Shown: positions 11,651 through 23,898 of the stretch, piece by piece | Position numbering within the stretch: position 1 is the stretch's first letter | How the letters are laid out: each line of letters starts with the position of its first letter | NCBI GenBank assembly: GCA_050084515.1 | Contig: CM114273.1 | Coordinates: forward strand, 19,282,001 to 19,346,000 | Direction of reading: 5' to 3' | Source: Blasia pusilla | Taxonomy: Eukaryota > Marchantiophyta > Marchantiopsida > Blasiales | DNA: 64,000 nt | Notes under the pieces: model-generated | What the model was told of the DNA's origin: nothing | Seen by the model: the letters and a program-made list of their open reading frames with translations, nothing else | The model's database searches: none | Program-made: the position numbers and the translations under genes

Positions 11651-12361
11651 TATCACGTCTTTTAGGATAGATCGATGAGATGTAGTAGAGCACCTTCGTG
11701 AGTAATGGAGGAGAGGCTCAGTAGATCGAGGATGACTTGCTGAGGCCCCGGAAAACTTGAGAGAGCAGGTTTCCCCTTCGTTTTGGCCCAGTAGGTCGAG
11801 GATGACTTGTTGAGGCCCCGGGAAACTTGAGAGAGGAGATTTCCTCTTTGTTTCGGCTCATTTGGATCCATGTTGAGAAACTTACTATTTTAGGTAAGTA
11901 CCATTTTGAGTATATGATCGCCTTCCTATTTTTGGTAAGTGACCCTTGACCTTCTACATCAGGTCAAGAGCCAAGGAGGTGACTTGGGAGCATAGGTTAC
12001 TATGGAGAGAGCTTGGGAGAGGGGAGGGGTATACCTCAAGGAGAGAGAGCTTGAGAGCTCATTCTCTCTTTGTTGAACCTCTTGGCATGAGGCGGCGGAG
12101 CTATGGTCCCTTGCCTTGTGAGTGTAACCCAAGCCTCTCATTAGGAGAGTAGGTTTGGTTTGACATGAGAGAGAGTGCACACCTTTGAGAGCTATGGTGT
12201 GAGATGGTGTAGAGAGATTGGATCTTACTTTACATTGGAGATATTTTAGTACTTCTTGTCTCGTTGTTTGGATGCCATGAGTTAGCATGGGATCGTGCGT
12301 GTTTGTGTGTGTGTTTGGTTATAGCGATGTATGTTGTGTAGCGATGTGTATGTGCACGACA
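11651..12361 (+). repeat. Subfamily-1 terminal repeat unit L1-T (711 bp)
   Basis: This unit follows the T block of copy C after a two-base spacer (GATA-GT-TATC, a decayed GACA-NN-TGTC). The L1 part (11651-12234) carries TTTAGGATAGATCG, AGGTCGAGGATGAC, GTAAGTACCATTTTGAGTA and GGCATGAGGCGGCGGAGC, and ends CTTACTTTACA. The T part (12235-12361) starts TTGGAGATATTTTAG and ends GTGCACGACA. The same L-T unit occurs alone at 19056-19697. L1 alone opens element D at 47717. Confidence 0.8.
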
Positions 12362-12838
12362 CATGCTTTCTAATGTGCAGAGTTGAGTGTAAACCCTTAT
12401 TGGGCTGCAGTAGGGATGAGAGTTGAGTCTTGTGCTTTCGTAATTCCAAAAGATAATCAGGAAGAGCGTAGGAAAGCTGTTAGATAGTGAGTAACCTACT
12501 ATGATGGATTTAGTTCTGAAAGCAGGATGAGCCGTCCATTCTCGAGGTCTCTTTGAGGTCTTTGTTAGAACTTTGTTATTCAAGATTCGCAAGAGTCTTT
12601 GTTTGCACTCGAGAAGAGTCTTTCCACGAGTGAAGAAAACAAAAGTTGTTCTTTTGTACTAGTGAAGACTTAGTTATTGAAGTTAGTTAAGTACTTAGTG
12701 AAGGAGTTATTCTTGTTATTTCTCATCAAACCTCTCTTTACTCAGGAAATGGTAATCTCTTGGGAATGAACTTAATACTTTTTGATTAAAAGAGTATCTT
12801 TTTCCTTGGGTTGTACATTACATGGTTCTTGCTCCCTT
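12362..12838 (+). repeat. 3' part of the GAAGACT-rich dispersed repeat, copy 2
   Basis: From CATGCTTTCTAATGTGC to about 12520 this matches 41930-42010, including GGGCTGCAGTAGGGATGAG and GATAATCA.GAAGAGCGTA. It continues to the junction with an inverted leader fragment near 12838. It directly abuts the end of the L1-T unit of copy C. Confidence 0.55.
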
Positions 12839-12952
12839 AAGCACTCTCGTGAGCCATGGAGCAGGGAACACAGTCCCCAACCTACAAACATAATGAGCTC
12901 CGCCATTGTAGCTCTCTCAATCACTCATTGATTCTCTCTTTGTAAATCAAGT

Positions 12953-13033
<81 letters not shown>

Positions 13034-13477
13034 GTCAAACCAAACCCACTCTCCTAATGAGAGGTTTGGGTTACACACATAAGGCAAGGAGGACCATAGC
13101 TCCGCCGCCTCATGCCAAGAGGTTCAACAAAGAAAGCATGAGCTCTCAAGCTCTCTCTCTTGAAGATATATCCCCTTTCCTCTCCCAAGCTCTCTACACA
13201 GTAACCTATGCTCCTAGGTTACCTCCTTAGCTCTTGATCTACTATAGGGGATCAAGTGCTACTTCCCAAAGTGGAAATTCAACTATACTCAAAATGGGCA
13301 CTTACCGAAATAATAAGTTTTTCTATATGGCTCTAAATGAGCCAAAACAAAGGGGAAACCTGCTCTCTCAGGTTACCCGTGGTCTCAACAGTTCATCCTC
13401 AACCTCCTTAGGCTGTCCTCCACTACTCGCAAAGGCTCTCTACTAGATCTCATCTATCTATTCTAACAAACATGATA
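12839..13477 (-). repeat. Inverted L1 block plus leader start of a gypsy family member
   Basis: On the minus strand it starts at 13477 with a decayed TGTC (TATC) and runs through the L1 landmarks to a TTTACA end near 12942. It then continues directly into leader sequence (AAAGAGAGAATC, then GGTTGGGGACTGTGTTCCC) without any T block. This matches element D at 47717-48400 and is a second, independent example of L1 joined straight to leader. With 11651-12234 it forms inverted arms about 0.7 kb apart. Confidence 0.75.
12956..13030. repeat. (CT)n microsatellite, about 75 bp
   Basis: An uninterrupted TC/CT dinucleotide run. It lies within the inverted L1 copy where element D has only a short GAGAGAG stretch, so it is a local expansion inside the repeat. 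Confidence 0.97.
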
Positions 13478-13968
13478 GGAACATATATGTAGTTGTTATG
13501 GAGTTAGTACCTTGTATACTCCAGATCATTAGTGACCTGCTATAAGGAGGTTATCTATGTGTATAGGTCAACCATAGAGATATCTAGGGGGATACCTTGG
13601 ATAAAGCTCATTTAGAGATCCTCTTCCTTAGATCATACCCATGTTGGGATTTGTGATACAATGCAACTTGCATATATTCAACCTAGATTCTCTCTTAAAG
13701 AGTGGATTAGGATTGATCGGAGATCACACATCGAGAGTATATTGCATATTTTCTCCTCTTATCACCGTACCGTGTATCATTGAGTGGATGTTTGGATGAA
13801 GCATAGCTACTTGCAGGTTTTATTAGATTTCACATTCCATATAAATTTTATATTGGGTTTTATAGTCGTTCATGCGTATATATATGTTTGGATTCATAGT
13901 TAGATGGATCTTAGACTTGTATGCATGACAACTGATGTATGTTGGCAATGATGTCTATTAGCACGACA
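13478..13968 (+). repeat. 5'-truncated subfamily-2 L2-T unit
   Basis: It matches 7335-7839 (CATATATGTAGTTGTTA..., TTGGATTCATAGTTAGATGG) and ends TAGCACGACA at 13968. Its first ~230 bp are missing at the junction with the inverted L1 copy. Confidence 0.7.
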
Positions 13969-14370
13969 CTTATAAACATGTGGGATATTTATGTGTTGTG
14001 AGCAAGTAAAGTCTTAGGTAGCAGACTAAGTTAGCTTATTTATTAGGTTAGGTTAGTTCAAAGGAATTGATCTAGGTTTATCAAAGAGGAGAAACTAAAA
14101 TTTTCTAAGTGGTGCGCTGCTCCACTTTTAGTCAATAGAGCCTGCGGCATGCGAAAATCTAAGACTTAAGCCAAAAGAGGAATTGCGGGTTAGATACCAT
14201 AACATAATTCGATGTTGAGGGGTCGGCTTCCCAATAGACTATACATTAGAAGTTTTGTGTTGATGAGGGCATCAACCTCTACAGAGGGGTGAGTGTTGCG
14301 ACCCTCATAGCCAAATGTGTGCTAATTAAGGTGGAACATAAAAACTCTAGTGGGCTCACACTAGGATGGT

Positions 14371-14815
14371 TGTCGTGCAAATAAACATTGTTGCCAACAT
14401 ACATCGGTTGTCATGCACACACATATCTAAGATCCATCTACCTATAAATCCTGACATCTCTACACATGAACGACTGGAAAACCCCAATATAAAGTTAAAT
14501 ATGAACTTTGATGAAATTTGGAATCAACCATGCTTCATCCAAACATCCATATCAATGAATCATATACACATTGTTGCAATAGCAGAAGAAAGTATACAAA
14601 TGAATCTCAAATATGTGTGATCTTCGATCAATCTTAGCCCACTCTTCAAGAGAAAATACAAGCTCAATACATGCAAGCTACACTTTATTATAGATCCCAA
14701 TATGGGTTTGATCCTAAGGAAGATGAGCTTTGAATGAGTTTCATCCGAGATAGACCTCCCAGGGCACCTCCATGGGTGACTTGTAAACACAGGTCACCTC
14801 CCTCCTAGCGTTGTA
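14371..14815 (-). repeat. Inverted subfamily-2 L2-T fragment
   Basis: This is the reverse complement of about 7395-7839. On the minus strand it ends GTGCACGACA-like at 14371 (plus strand TGTCGTGCA). It faces the direct copy at 13478-13968 across a ~400-bp spacer with no recognised content, making a large imperfect palindrome. Confidence 0.7.
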
Positions 14816-14818
14816 GAG

Positions 14819-15733
14819 GTCTCTTGAAGGAGATGTGAGATGTGAGACACGTGCAAGATTGAACACTTCATGTGTTAATGGTCGCAACCCAAGAAACCTG
14901 GACCATATATGAACCAATACTCGAGAGGAGTCGAGTTTAAGAAGAGTGGGTTGCCAAGGAGGATGAGACCAGAATTAGAACTTAACTATCCTTTGGGGTT
15001 TCACTATGTTTTGGGTCATAACGGCCAGACCTAAGATGCGTTCGAGACGAGTGAGGTGGCATTGGAAAGCTTATGCAAATTCACTTCCAACACAAAGAGA
15101 TATAGAAAAATGAATGAGCAAACGCCAACATATTGCCCATAAACTATCATAAAGACAGTTGGGTTGAAGGCCAACAAAAGTGGCCCGAGGGGTCTTCCCC
15201 AAAGACAAGGGGAGGGCGGAGAATCCCATAAATATATGTATGGGGAAGGATCTCCAAGGTTACTTGGGACTTGAACTCCACTTTGGGGAACCACGGGTCA
15301 AACCAAGGGCACGGAATGGATCAAGAGGTTGGCATTGGGGTGCGAACATCAAGCCAAGTCCAAGAGAGTGGATTTTGAGGTCACCCTTGGATTCCAACCT
15401 GTGACTCATTTGTTGGGGCTCAAATAGGGGCTTATGGAGGTGCATTGGATACTTGGGACCACTAGGTGTGCAAGCGTCATTTTAGGTGTTTGTACTATCC
15501 ATAAAGTTAGTCCCAAGTGTAGCAAGACTTGCCCATATTGGGAAGTGAGGAATTAGGAAGGTTGAGCTTGATGTATGGCCAAGTTGAGAACTCGGGGAGT
15601 TAGAAGGTTGATTGACTTAGACTAGACTAATATGTGTGTGTTTGGGTGTAGATCAATAGTGTGAGCGTGTCCTATTGAACATACCCTTTCGCAACACTTG
15701 AGATTGACGTTCAAGAGGAGTAGGTGCACGACA
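14819..15733 (+). repeat. Probable 5' LTR of another LTR retrotransposon
   Basis: The segment ends GGTGCACGACA at 15733, two bases before a methionine-tRNA-type primer-binding site, which is what a 5' LTR end looks like. The start is not determined; the junction with the inverted repeat near 14819 is the outer limit. No matching 3' LTR was found in the window. Confidence 0.5.
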
Positions 15734-15735
15734 AG

Positions 15736-15746
15736 TGGTATCAAAG
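15736..15746 (+). promoter_or_regulatory. tRNA-iMet-type primer-binding site
   Basis: TGGTATCAAAG closely matches TGGTATCAGAGC, the usual site complementary to the initiator-methionine tRNA 3' end in plant LTR retrotransposons. It lies two bases after a CA-ending LTR candidate and 150 bp upstream of a gag-like start. Confidence 0.75.
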
Positions 15747-15893
15747 TTGATCTTTAATTATTTGGTGAGCGTGAACTTGAGGTTGTAGGAGTCACTACAC
15801 ACTTGGATGAACACAAGATAGCAATGGAGATCTAAATGCTTGAGGAGAAACGCAAGAGACAAGGAAAGGATCTAAACGGACTAGGGCTTAAGG

Positions 15894-16255
15894 ATGGCGA
15901 CCGAGGGCGAAGAACCAAAAAAGTGTCTTTTTAAGCTGCAAAAGTTGAGAGACAAACCAATATTGGACGAGGAGCCAGAGAAGGATACTAGGACACCCGA
16001 GATATCAACCAGCTCCAAGCATGAGGATGTCTAGAATGTGAATCCTTCCGAGAGGCCATTGGCTCCAATCCCAAGTGACTTGGCATTCTATGTCCAAATG
16101 ATGGACTTGATGAAGCTTATGTCACAGCAAATGACCCAACAAAGTAAGCAAATTTTTTAGCTAGAATCAGATAGAGCTTATAGTTCTAGCAAGAAACTAT
16201 GTAGGATAAATCCGCCAACGCCATTCACCAGAATGGTGCGATCTCAAATGTAATG
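15894..16255 (+). pseudogene. Gag N-terminal relic downstream of the primer site
   Basis: An ATG at 15894 opens a charged frame (MATEGEEPKKCLFKLQK...) that continues through two TAG stops to about 16255. It includes a FYVQMMDLMKLMSQQMTQQ segment typical of the spacer before the retroelement gag core. The gag core and pol were not recognised downstream, where hAT-like sequence begins, so the element is truncated. Only position after a primer site and composition support gag identity. Confidence 0.45.
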
Positions 16256-16417
16256 TAGCTCTCCTCACTTTATTTAGGTGTGCATGTTTCCGTGCAAAGG
16301 AGGCGATGCCTTTCTCTAAGTTCATGAATATCTACAAGTTGATGCTTAGATGCACCTATTATTAGAGATCTTTACGAGGATGTAAGGATCTTTACTTTGG
16401 TCAAAAATTCCTTCTAG

Positions 16418-17690
16418 TGCATTGTGTTCAGTGTAGAACAAACCTTGCAGCTCTCACAAGTATGAAAGCAATTTATTGTAAAACAAATTCCATAGAAATT
16501 GATTCCATTCTTAATGTTGTATGAGGTTATGTTAAGAGGTCTTCCAAGGGGAAAGTTGTTCTAGATTCTTTGCAGAGAAAGCTTAATGACTTCCGAGGAG
16601 GCATTAAAAGATATCATAAAATACAATTTGTGTCTCGTTGGCAAGTTGAATCCACTTTATGTGATTCACTATAATTTATTTTGACATACTTTAGGAATAT
16701 TTCCCCTTCAAAAGATGATGGAAACGTTGCAAATTTATAAAGAAAGTTAAGATCATTCCAAATGATCAATCAACTCTACTTTATGGGTGATATTCTTACT
16801 ATGCTTGCTAACTTGAGCGAGATCTTTCGATACATATTTTTTGATGTTAGTACTATGGGGAGAATTATTAGCTTTGATATTTCTTATGAATTTTGTGATG
16901 GAAACCCATGATTTCAATGCATATGTATTCTAAGAGGACACGGGTAACCACATTCCATCCAACTTTGGATCTTCGAGTGGCTACTTGGGACGATTATAAT
17001 CCAAGATCAGAGGGAGGAAGTTCCATAATCTAGACATGCTAAGGAATTGCAAATGTAAGGATTTAGAAGTTGATTCATCATTTCAAAAGAGTTATGTCGG
17101 GAATGTTTGTAAGACCTTAAAATATGGTTTTAAGGACTACAATCTCATTGATGCAATGAGAAATTTGAACCCCTTGCACATGCCTTCTCGACAAGTAGGA
17201 TTTAGAAGTTGGGGATGTAAAGACATTCAAGAAATTTTTGCACATTTTGAATTTGAGTTTCCATTGAGGAGGAATTTGTAACCTTTGGTCATAAATGTTG
17301 TTGCCATAAAGGAGGAATTCCAATCCTTCAAGTTGATGGCAATAATTGAGTGGAAGGGTCGTAATTTAAAGGATTTATGGAAAATGTTGAGCTCGAATCC
17401 ATCTTTACAATGCAAGTTTGCAAACTTGCTTTTTTTTGGGTAATGTTGCAAGGGTCCGATGTGTTACCACTCACAAATGTGTAAGAGCATTTTCAATTCA
17501 TAACATGAGTAAGAGCAAGTATAGGAATAGATTGTTTACTAACCATTTAGATATAGTTCTCATGATTGCTTTGGAAGGACTTGCTACTAAGTATTAGGAC
17601 ATGCTTGTTGAATCTCTACTTCTCCGAAAAACTTATGCAACATTTAAGTGTTTGTATGCTAATCTAGAAAATTACCTTTGATCATGTTTT
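16418..17690 (+). pseudogene. Degenerate hAT / ZNF862-like transposase relic
   Basis: Reading across frames gives an ordered match to a hAT-type transposase. A CRTNLAALTSMKAI segment sits near 16431-16470. FVSRWQVESTLCDSL lies near 16630-16670 and corresponds to the RW(L/Q)S-type block. LTMLANLSEIF is near 16797-16830. A C-terminal dimerisation-like region at about 17380-17650 reads LWKMLSSNPSLQCKFANLL, then a block with CVRAF and KSKYRNRL. Many stops and shifts make it non-functional. The arrangement resembles the plant zinc-finger-862-like genes, so it could be either a transposon relic or a pseudogene of a domesticated copy. Terminal inverted repeats were not found. Confidence 0.6.
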
Positions 17691-18259
17691 AGAAGTTGAA
17701 TCCCTTGCACCTTATATTGACTTGTCTTCTTGATTGTATATGTGTATTTCTTTTCTAAAGTTAGGCCCCCTTTAGAATACTTGGGAGCCTTAGAGCTCCA
17801 AGTATTTTGAATGGGCGAGATCCTTGGCTTCCACTTGGTTGGGAGGCATTGCTAAGTTCAACTTATGCCAAAGATTCCCTCGTGAAATGTGGGATTTAGT
17901 CTAGAAGGGAATGTGTATGCCAGGAAGGAGTTGTGGTGCGTTGATGCATAGTTCCTTACAAGCAAGAAGGGAAGAGTACTTTGTGCAAGTTATTTGTCTT
18001 AGCCATACCTCCCAACCGGGGAGGAGTTAACAAAGAGGCCCAAGAATAAGCATAAAGGAAAAATGAAAGCATACAAGAGACATGAACATAGAACAAAGCA
18101 CATGGCTTAAAAGCTGGTTGGAGGTTCAAAACTAAGTTGGAGCAAGTTTGGGATTCCTAGAAAAAATGCACCCGAAATATTTCAAAATCCGAATTTTCAT
18201 TGAGGCTAGAATGACAACCCTTATTGTTAATGCATATTTTAATTAGTATTGGCCAAAGC

Positions 18260-19030
18260 CATCCACCTGCTTTAAAAAGTAGTTAGCAAGCCCATTCTTG
18301 CCCACAAGAATATTTGTATTTATAATTTAGACATAATTTTTATTTCAAAATTTAAGTATAATTTCCAATTTTAAAATCTTAAAAAGAGTAGTAACATTTC
18401 ACTTCTAAATAATACCCAACTCTCCTAAATAATTATTACTCCTTCATAAAATTTTGAACAATTCCTACTCTTTCCCTTCCACTCTTCCCACCAAAATAAC
18501 ATCCACTTACTAAATTATAAGTTAATCTTAATTAATGAAAGAATTTCCCTTTTCCATTCAAATTAATTTCCCTTTGAATTAACATTATTATTTTTAAAAT
18601 CAATCATGTTTTTCATTTTAAGAATATATTATATATTTTCTTAAATCTTAGAAGAGTAATAATATTCCATTACTCTAAATAATTCCACTCCTCAATTAAA
18701 ATTTAAATGAGACCCTATTCTCCTAATTAATTCCATCCTTCCGTAAAATCTAAATAATATACTCCTTCTCCATTCAAATTTATTTTCTCTTCCCATCAAA
18801 TATAAATTAAGGGGCAAAATTATAGAATGTTTGCTATGTTTTCTAATTATCCTATTCTATTTTCTTATTATATACTTAATATCATCAATTAGAATATAAA
18901 TTAATAAATTAATTAAATTACTTTCTTCTTCCATCCAAATTCATTCTCTCTGCCCATTTAATACTACCAATCTATTAACACTAAGGAAAAAAAATTGGAA
19001 CATGTTGCTATTTTGTCTTATTATTCCATT
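18260..19030 (-). repeat. AT-rich dispersed repeat, inverted copy
   Basis: A strongly AT-rich noncoding stretch. Its reverse complement resembles 33480-34110, sharing GGATGTTATTTTGGTGGGA, TTTATGAAGGA-like and TTAGAAGAGT-like words in the same order. No ends or coding capacity were recognised. Confidence 0.5.
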
Positions 19031-19055
19031 ATCTATATAATTAGAAGAGGATGGG

Positions 19056-19697
19056 TGTCAAGTCGTTTAGGATAGATCGGTGAGATCTAGTAGAGTGCCT
19101 TCGTGAGTAGTGGAGGACATGCTCAGGAAGTCGAGGATGACCTGCTCAGGCCCTGGGAAACTTGAGAGAGCAGGTTTCCCTTTCGTTTCGGCTCATTTGG
19201 AGCCATATTGAGGAACTTACTATTTTAGGTAAGTACCATTGTGAGTATATGTAGAATTTCTATTTTTGGTAAGTGACCCTTGACCTCCTACATGAGGTTA
19301 AGAGCCAAGGAGGTACTTGGGAGCATAGGTTACCATGGAGAGAGCTTGGGAGAGGGGAGGGGTATACCTCAAGGAGAGAGGGCTCGAGAACTCATTCTCT
19401 CTTTGTTGAACCTCTTGGCATGAGGCGGCGGAGTTATGGTCTTGCTTGCCTTGTGTGTGTAACCCAAACCTCTCAATAAGAGAGTGGGTTTGGTTTGACA
19501 TTGAGAGCCACGTGTGAGAGTGCATATATTTGAGAGCTATGGTGTTGAGAGAGATTGGATCTTGATTTACTTAGAGATATTTTGGTACTTCTCGTCTCGT
19601 TGTTTGGATGCCATGAGTTAGCATGGGATCGTGCTTTTGTGTGTGTGTGTTCGGTGATAGTGATGTATGTTGTGTAGCGATGTGTATGCGCATGACA
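19056..19697 (+). repeat. Solo L1-T terminal repeat unit (642 bp) with TGGG duplication
   Basis: It starts TGTCAAGTCGTTTAGGATAG and ends TGTATGCGCATGACA. The bases TGGG lie on both sides (19052-19055 and 19698-19701), consistent with a 4-5-bp target duplication. The L1/T junction is near 19571. No body sequence is present, so it is either a recombination product of a full element or a body-less derivative that moved by itself. Confidence 0.75.
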
Positions 19698-19701
19698 TGG
19701 G

Positions 19702-22700
19702 GTTAGAGAAACCTTCCTCCGATGTTGACACCTGTCCTTTCAACCCTCCTCTCTTGTTGACACGTGACAATTTTAAGAGAATAGCTAAATTAGCAGACCA
19801 AGGATTTAATGGATGCCTTTCCCCTCACCACACTAGAACGGCCGAGAAGAAATCATCCATGCATAGCACATGCATTATGCTAGTTTTGTTTTATTGTACA
19901 TATGGGATCGCCCATTATAATATAGACTTGTGTAATTAAGGGCCCGGTTCCATGCGGCCGAGGTTGTAAAGACCCGGCTTCAGGGTTCCAGATCACCAAG
20001 ATCTAACGGATGGGACGCGTGTACGTTAATGGGACCTTCAATCGGATTCGCGGTGCGAGAAGGTAGGGTGAAAGCCTTTGCGACTTTGCCACCAACCATT
20101 TCCAATTATTAGGAATCGGAAAAGACTAAGAGGAAATAACAGCTATAGACACCCTGTAGAATTCTTCCGGTTGCTGTCCGAAGGGTGCATAGACCCCAAG
20201 ATTGCGACTCGGCATGGAGATGCAAACGCTCAAAAGACATGAGTAGATGTTCACGGAAGAAAGGATCCCGGTGGTGGGGATTTGTATGTGGCATAAATGA
20301 GAGTAAAAAGTGTTAGACCTTAGTAATTCACGGATGACTATAAACAAATGAACAAAAACCACATTGACAAACGACTAGTCCGTGAACTTATGAAGTCACG
20401 ACATGCGGAATGGATTCGTCTAAATTTGTTGCCACAGCGGTATCGGGTTGCCCATACTCCGAACGGACAGTTACGACAGGAAACCGTTGCGTTAGAAAGT
20501 GGTAATCAGCGATTCCCGAAAGAGTTCGCCTAACGACGTCAACCCATGCGAGTAACTAAACCGGCGATTAGGCCCTTTCAACGGCCGGGATTAGCAGAGT
20601 CCGTACACCGGTGAAATCTGGAGAAGCTGCGAACTCTTTTAGATGGGGCACTCCGATGCGAACGAGCCTGTGACGGTAGAACTGAAACTGCAGTTCTTGG
20701 TGTAGATTCTCTCATCGCTAAGAATAGAATATAGTTCTTGCTTAGTTGCAGCTTACAAGAACGTGACCTGGAAAGCCCCAATCCGGGGTTAAAAAGAGAA
20801 CCATACTAACTCGGGTTTTAAAAGAGGTTAGAAGGGATATGAACACATGTCGATCAATTAGAGTCGAAAAAGACAAGTGTCAATAGGAAGGATGATACCT
20901 CGCATAAGAGCACTTTCCCATAATGGTATAGATGGGACATTGTGGTAGGACGTTTTCATATTTCTTTCGAGGCTGTGTTATCCCTAAAAAGTTGATGACA
21001 TGTTTCTGTGGTAGAGGTTTCATCTATATCTATATTATTATTATTATTATTGGAGAGTGCCTTCTTGATTTGCAAACATCTCTTTGTTTGACATGTGACA
21101 ATCAGACATCAAGAAAATGTTTTCTACTCTACACGCAACAAAAAAAGGTTTTTCATTTTGCGGGCAGAATTTTTTTGGGAGTGCAACATGACTAGTCCCT
21201 ACACTCCTATGCATGGGAGTAGAGGAAACCCTTCTAACTCTAATCCTTTTAAGGCCCTTCTATTATTGACACAAGTTCTTTTGAGACTATTCTATTGTTA
21301 ATGGGTGTCACTTAAAAATAATTAAATTAAAGGGAAAATCTATCACACATGCATCGCATGAGCAACATACTAGTCGGATTGATTGATGTCGAGGTTTCAT
21401 CTTGTAGATTGATGTACTTTCATGCATGCGTTTGTTGTGTCTCGTTGCTAACTCCGAGTAGTGTTTCAAGATTTTCGAGAGCACATAGCTAATGACGGTT
21501 AGAGATCCTTTGTCTAAAATTGAAAACCTCTTAAGACCTTTTATATGGTTAATGAAGGATATTTCTTGATTTGCATATCCTATATGCTTGACACATGACA
21601 ACAAGAAAATGTTCTTGTAAGAGGGGCACCAAGACTTTTTCTTTTTATGAATTTTTGGGAAGTGTGATTATTAGTTCAATGCAAGTACTAGTTGTACAAT
21701 AGTAAAAAATACAAAGGGGACTCGAACAATGAGCCCAGGAATGCCAAAGGGGAAGAAAATAGAAACCTTAAAACTTAACTTTCACAACGAGTGTGATTCC
21801 TGTCCGCGATCATCCTACACTCTCAATTAAAACCCACAAAGTCAGCCAAACAAGGTTACGAAATTACGTGTGAGGCATGCTGCCACTTTTTGAAACGCCC
21901 TAGTAATGTGGAGGGAGCAAACATGGTTTGTTCGCTCCGTGCCTGCATCCTTTTGTATAGGTATAAATATTTCGTTGTAAATTGGAAAGTATCAAATATT
22001 GTCATGAAATGTAAAGAATGGGGTCTCAAAGAGTAGTACCCCTTAGAACTCCTCATGCAAGGTGGGAGACAAGTCCACGATGTGTTCTCTGACCTAGCCC
22101 GCGGAGTACCTCACCAAATTTATATGCAGTGATACGAGTGATCCTCTTTCAGCAAGTAAGAAATCAGCGTCCAGATGGAGGGCAGAGCTACGTGGTCAAG
22201 TTAATGCATGCGTACGTCTTGAGGGTTGTCACAAGATCGACGACCTGCGGTGAAGTCTGATATGGTTGGGTCAATCACCGTGGATCCGACGGTCCTCACT
22301 GCAAGAGAGATTTCATTTCGGACATTCGGAGCCTTACAACTACGTAGTGCCGTAATTACGACTTACCCTAGCCACGGCGACATCAGACGGTGCTGCAGGT
22401 GAGACGCGAAGATCGTTCTCGTGATGAAGATATCCATGTTCTTGTATAGCGACAAAATCGCAAGGGTGTAGGAAAATCGGCTCGACCCGGTAGGCAGGTT
22501 TGGAGCGGAGGAGAGCTCGGGAGCACACGCCGGGGTAGAAAGAAGTAGGATGTGAGGTGGACACCCAAGGATTGGCGGAATGGAGGTTTTTATTTTGCTC
22601 ATGTAAACTTCCGATTGTGCAATTGCGTCGGCGGGTTTGGATGGAATGTCATGATCGTTGCCAGCAGTGGATGCTCTAGCCAGGGTAGCGAGTCTCCTGA

Positions 22701-22950
22701 GTTCTTGACAGGTTCTCCCGCTGTTGGAGATGAGCTGTTGGGAGGAAGAGTAGATAGGAAGGTTATATCAACGGAGTCGGAACAGGGGCCAACTTCTTGC
22801 AGCCGGGGAAGTGCCCAACTATATGCCGGGCTGGTCCCAGCGTAGTGGAGAGGACCGTCACATGACGTTGGTGAGGTGATTTCATTGTGCCTTTTTCTCT
22901 CTGCTTCTTGGTGGTGATTTTGAGGTATGGGTGTCCATTTAGGGTCCAAG
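19702..22950. other. No gene recognised
   Basis: No convincing coding similarity was seen on either strand. A related pair of ~70-bp segments (TTGATTTGCA..., GACA.ATGACAA, AAGAAAATGTT) lies at about 21060-21130 and 21555-21625, suggesting decayed repeat sequence. The short open frames here lack recognisable motifs. Confidence 0.4.
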
Positions 22951-23898
22951 GAATGGGGTTCGAGCTATGCTAAGGAATTCTACCGGGAGGACTGGAAGTA
23001 ATGTTTCGTTTCAGTTAGGTTTGACTGTCGTGGATGGATACGGTTAGCTGTAGACCTTCCAGCTTAAGGGCTAGTTTGGCCTCTACGTCGAGGCAGATGA
23101 ATGACTAGTCCTTTCTTTATCCTTCACCTAAACCTTCGTTTTCTGCAGGAGGTACATTTTGCAAAGATTGCAGATGTTCCTTCTTTCAGCTTTGCTGTGT
23201 AAACCCTCGGAGATCACGAACTTTACACCGTTTTCCTACTGCCACTGCTAAGCTCCGCCGAAGAAGAAAATCTGTCTGACATTGAGTCGTTAGATTTCTG
23301 CGCGTATGGAACGTCCTCACTGAATTTCGTTGACGCTGTCCGGCTGCTCTCAAGCTGAAGAATTATTTCCTTTCGCTCTTTCGGAGATTGCGTGTAACTT
23401 TACCTATCCACACATCCTGATTCGGAGTCTGCTCCCCGATGTCAGAAATCCTTCCTGCGACTCAGTGTTTCAGCGAGACCCGTCAAAATTTTGGGTATCT
23501 GAATAGAATGCTGGGTACTTTCATTAAAAAACCAAGAATTGTTTGGAAGGACCAGTTTCTCTGATCGGATTCTTTGACTATTTATTTTTTCTGTGTGGAG
23601 TGTTTTTTTTCTGACTTTTCGCGTAGGGTTTTTGTTGGACACTTCTTCCAGCAGGTGAGGGAGAGAGGGAGGAGAAAACTAGACAGAATGGTTGGTGGAT
23701 GGGAAAGGATATTCTCCACTGATGGAATTGGTAGGGAAGAAACTCTTATCTGTCTGAGGTGCTGTCTCAAGCAGAATGGGAGAATGAGATGAGTAGTGGC
23801 TGATTTCTTCAGTGGTTGAGGAGGGGTGCCCGACGCCGGCGACAGCAGGACCAAATGATTCACCAAACCTGAGAGAAAAGGTATCATAATTCTTATCG
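22951..23898 (+). promoter_or_regulatory. Upstream / 5' UTR region of the CCHC-KH gene (tentative)
   Basis: This is the sequence just before the gene start. No clear TATA box or transcription start can be fixed. A long untranslated leader, possibly with an intron ending near 23880, is plausible for this kind of gene but not provable here. Confidence 0.3.

Noticed and set aside
11522-12234. Treating T followed by L (TG...CA) as a conventional LTR
   Set aside because: Host junctions of D, E and the solo unit all fall at the start of L or the end of T, never at the ends such an LTR would have; the UGDH frame and target duplication of D fix this.
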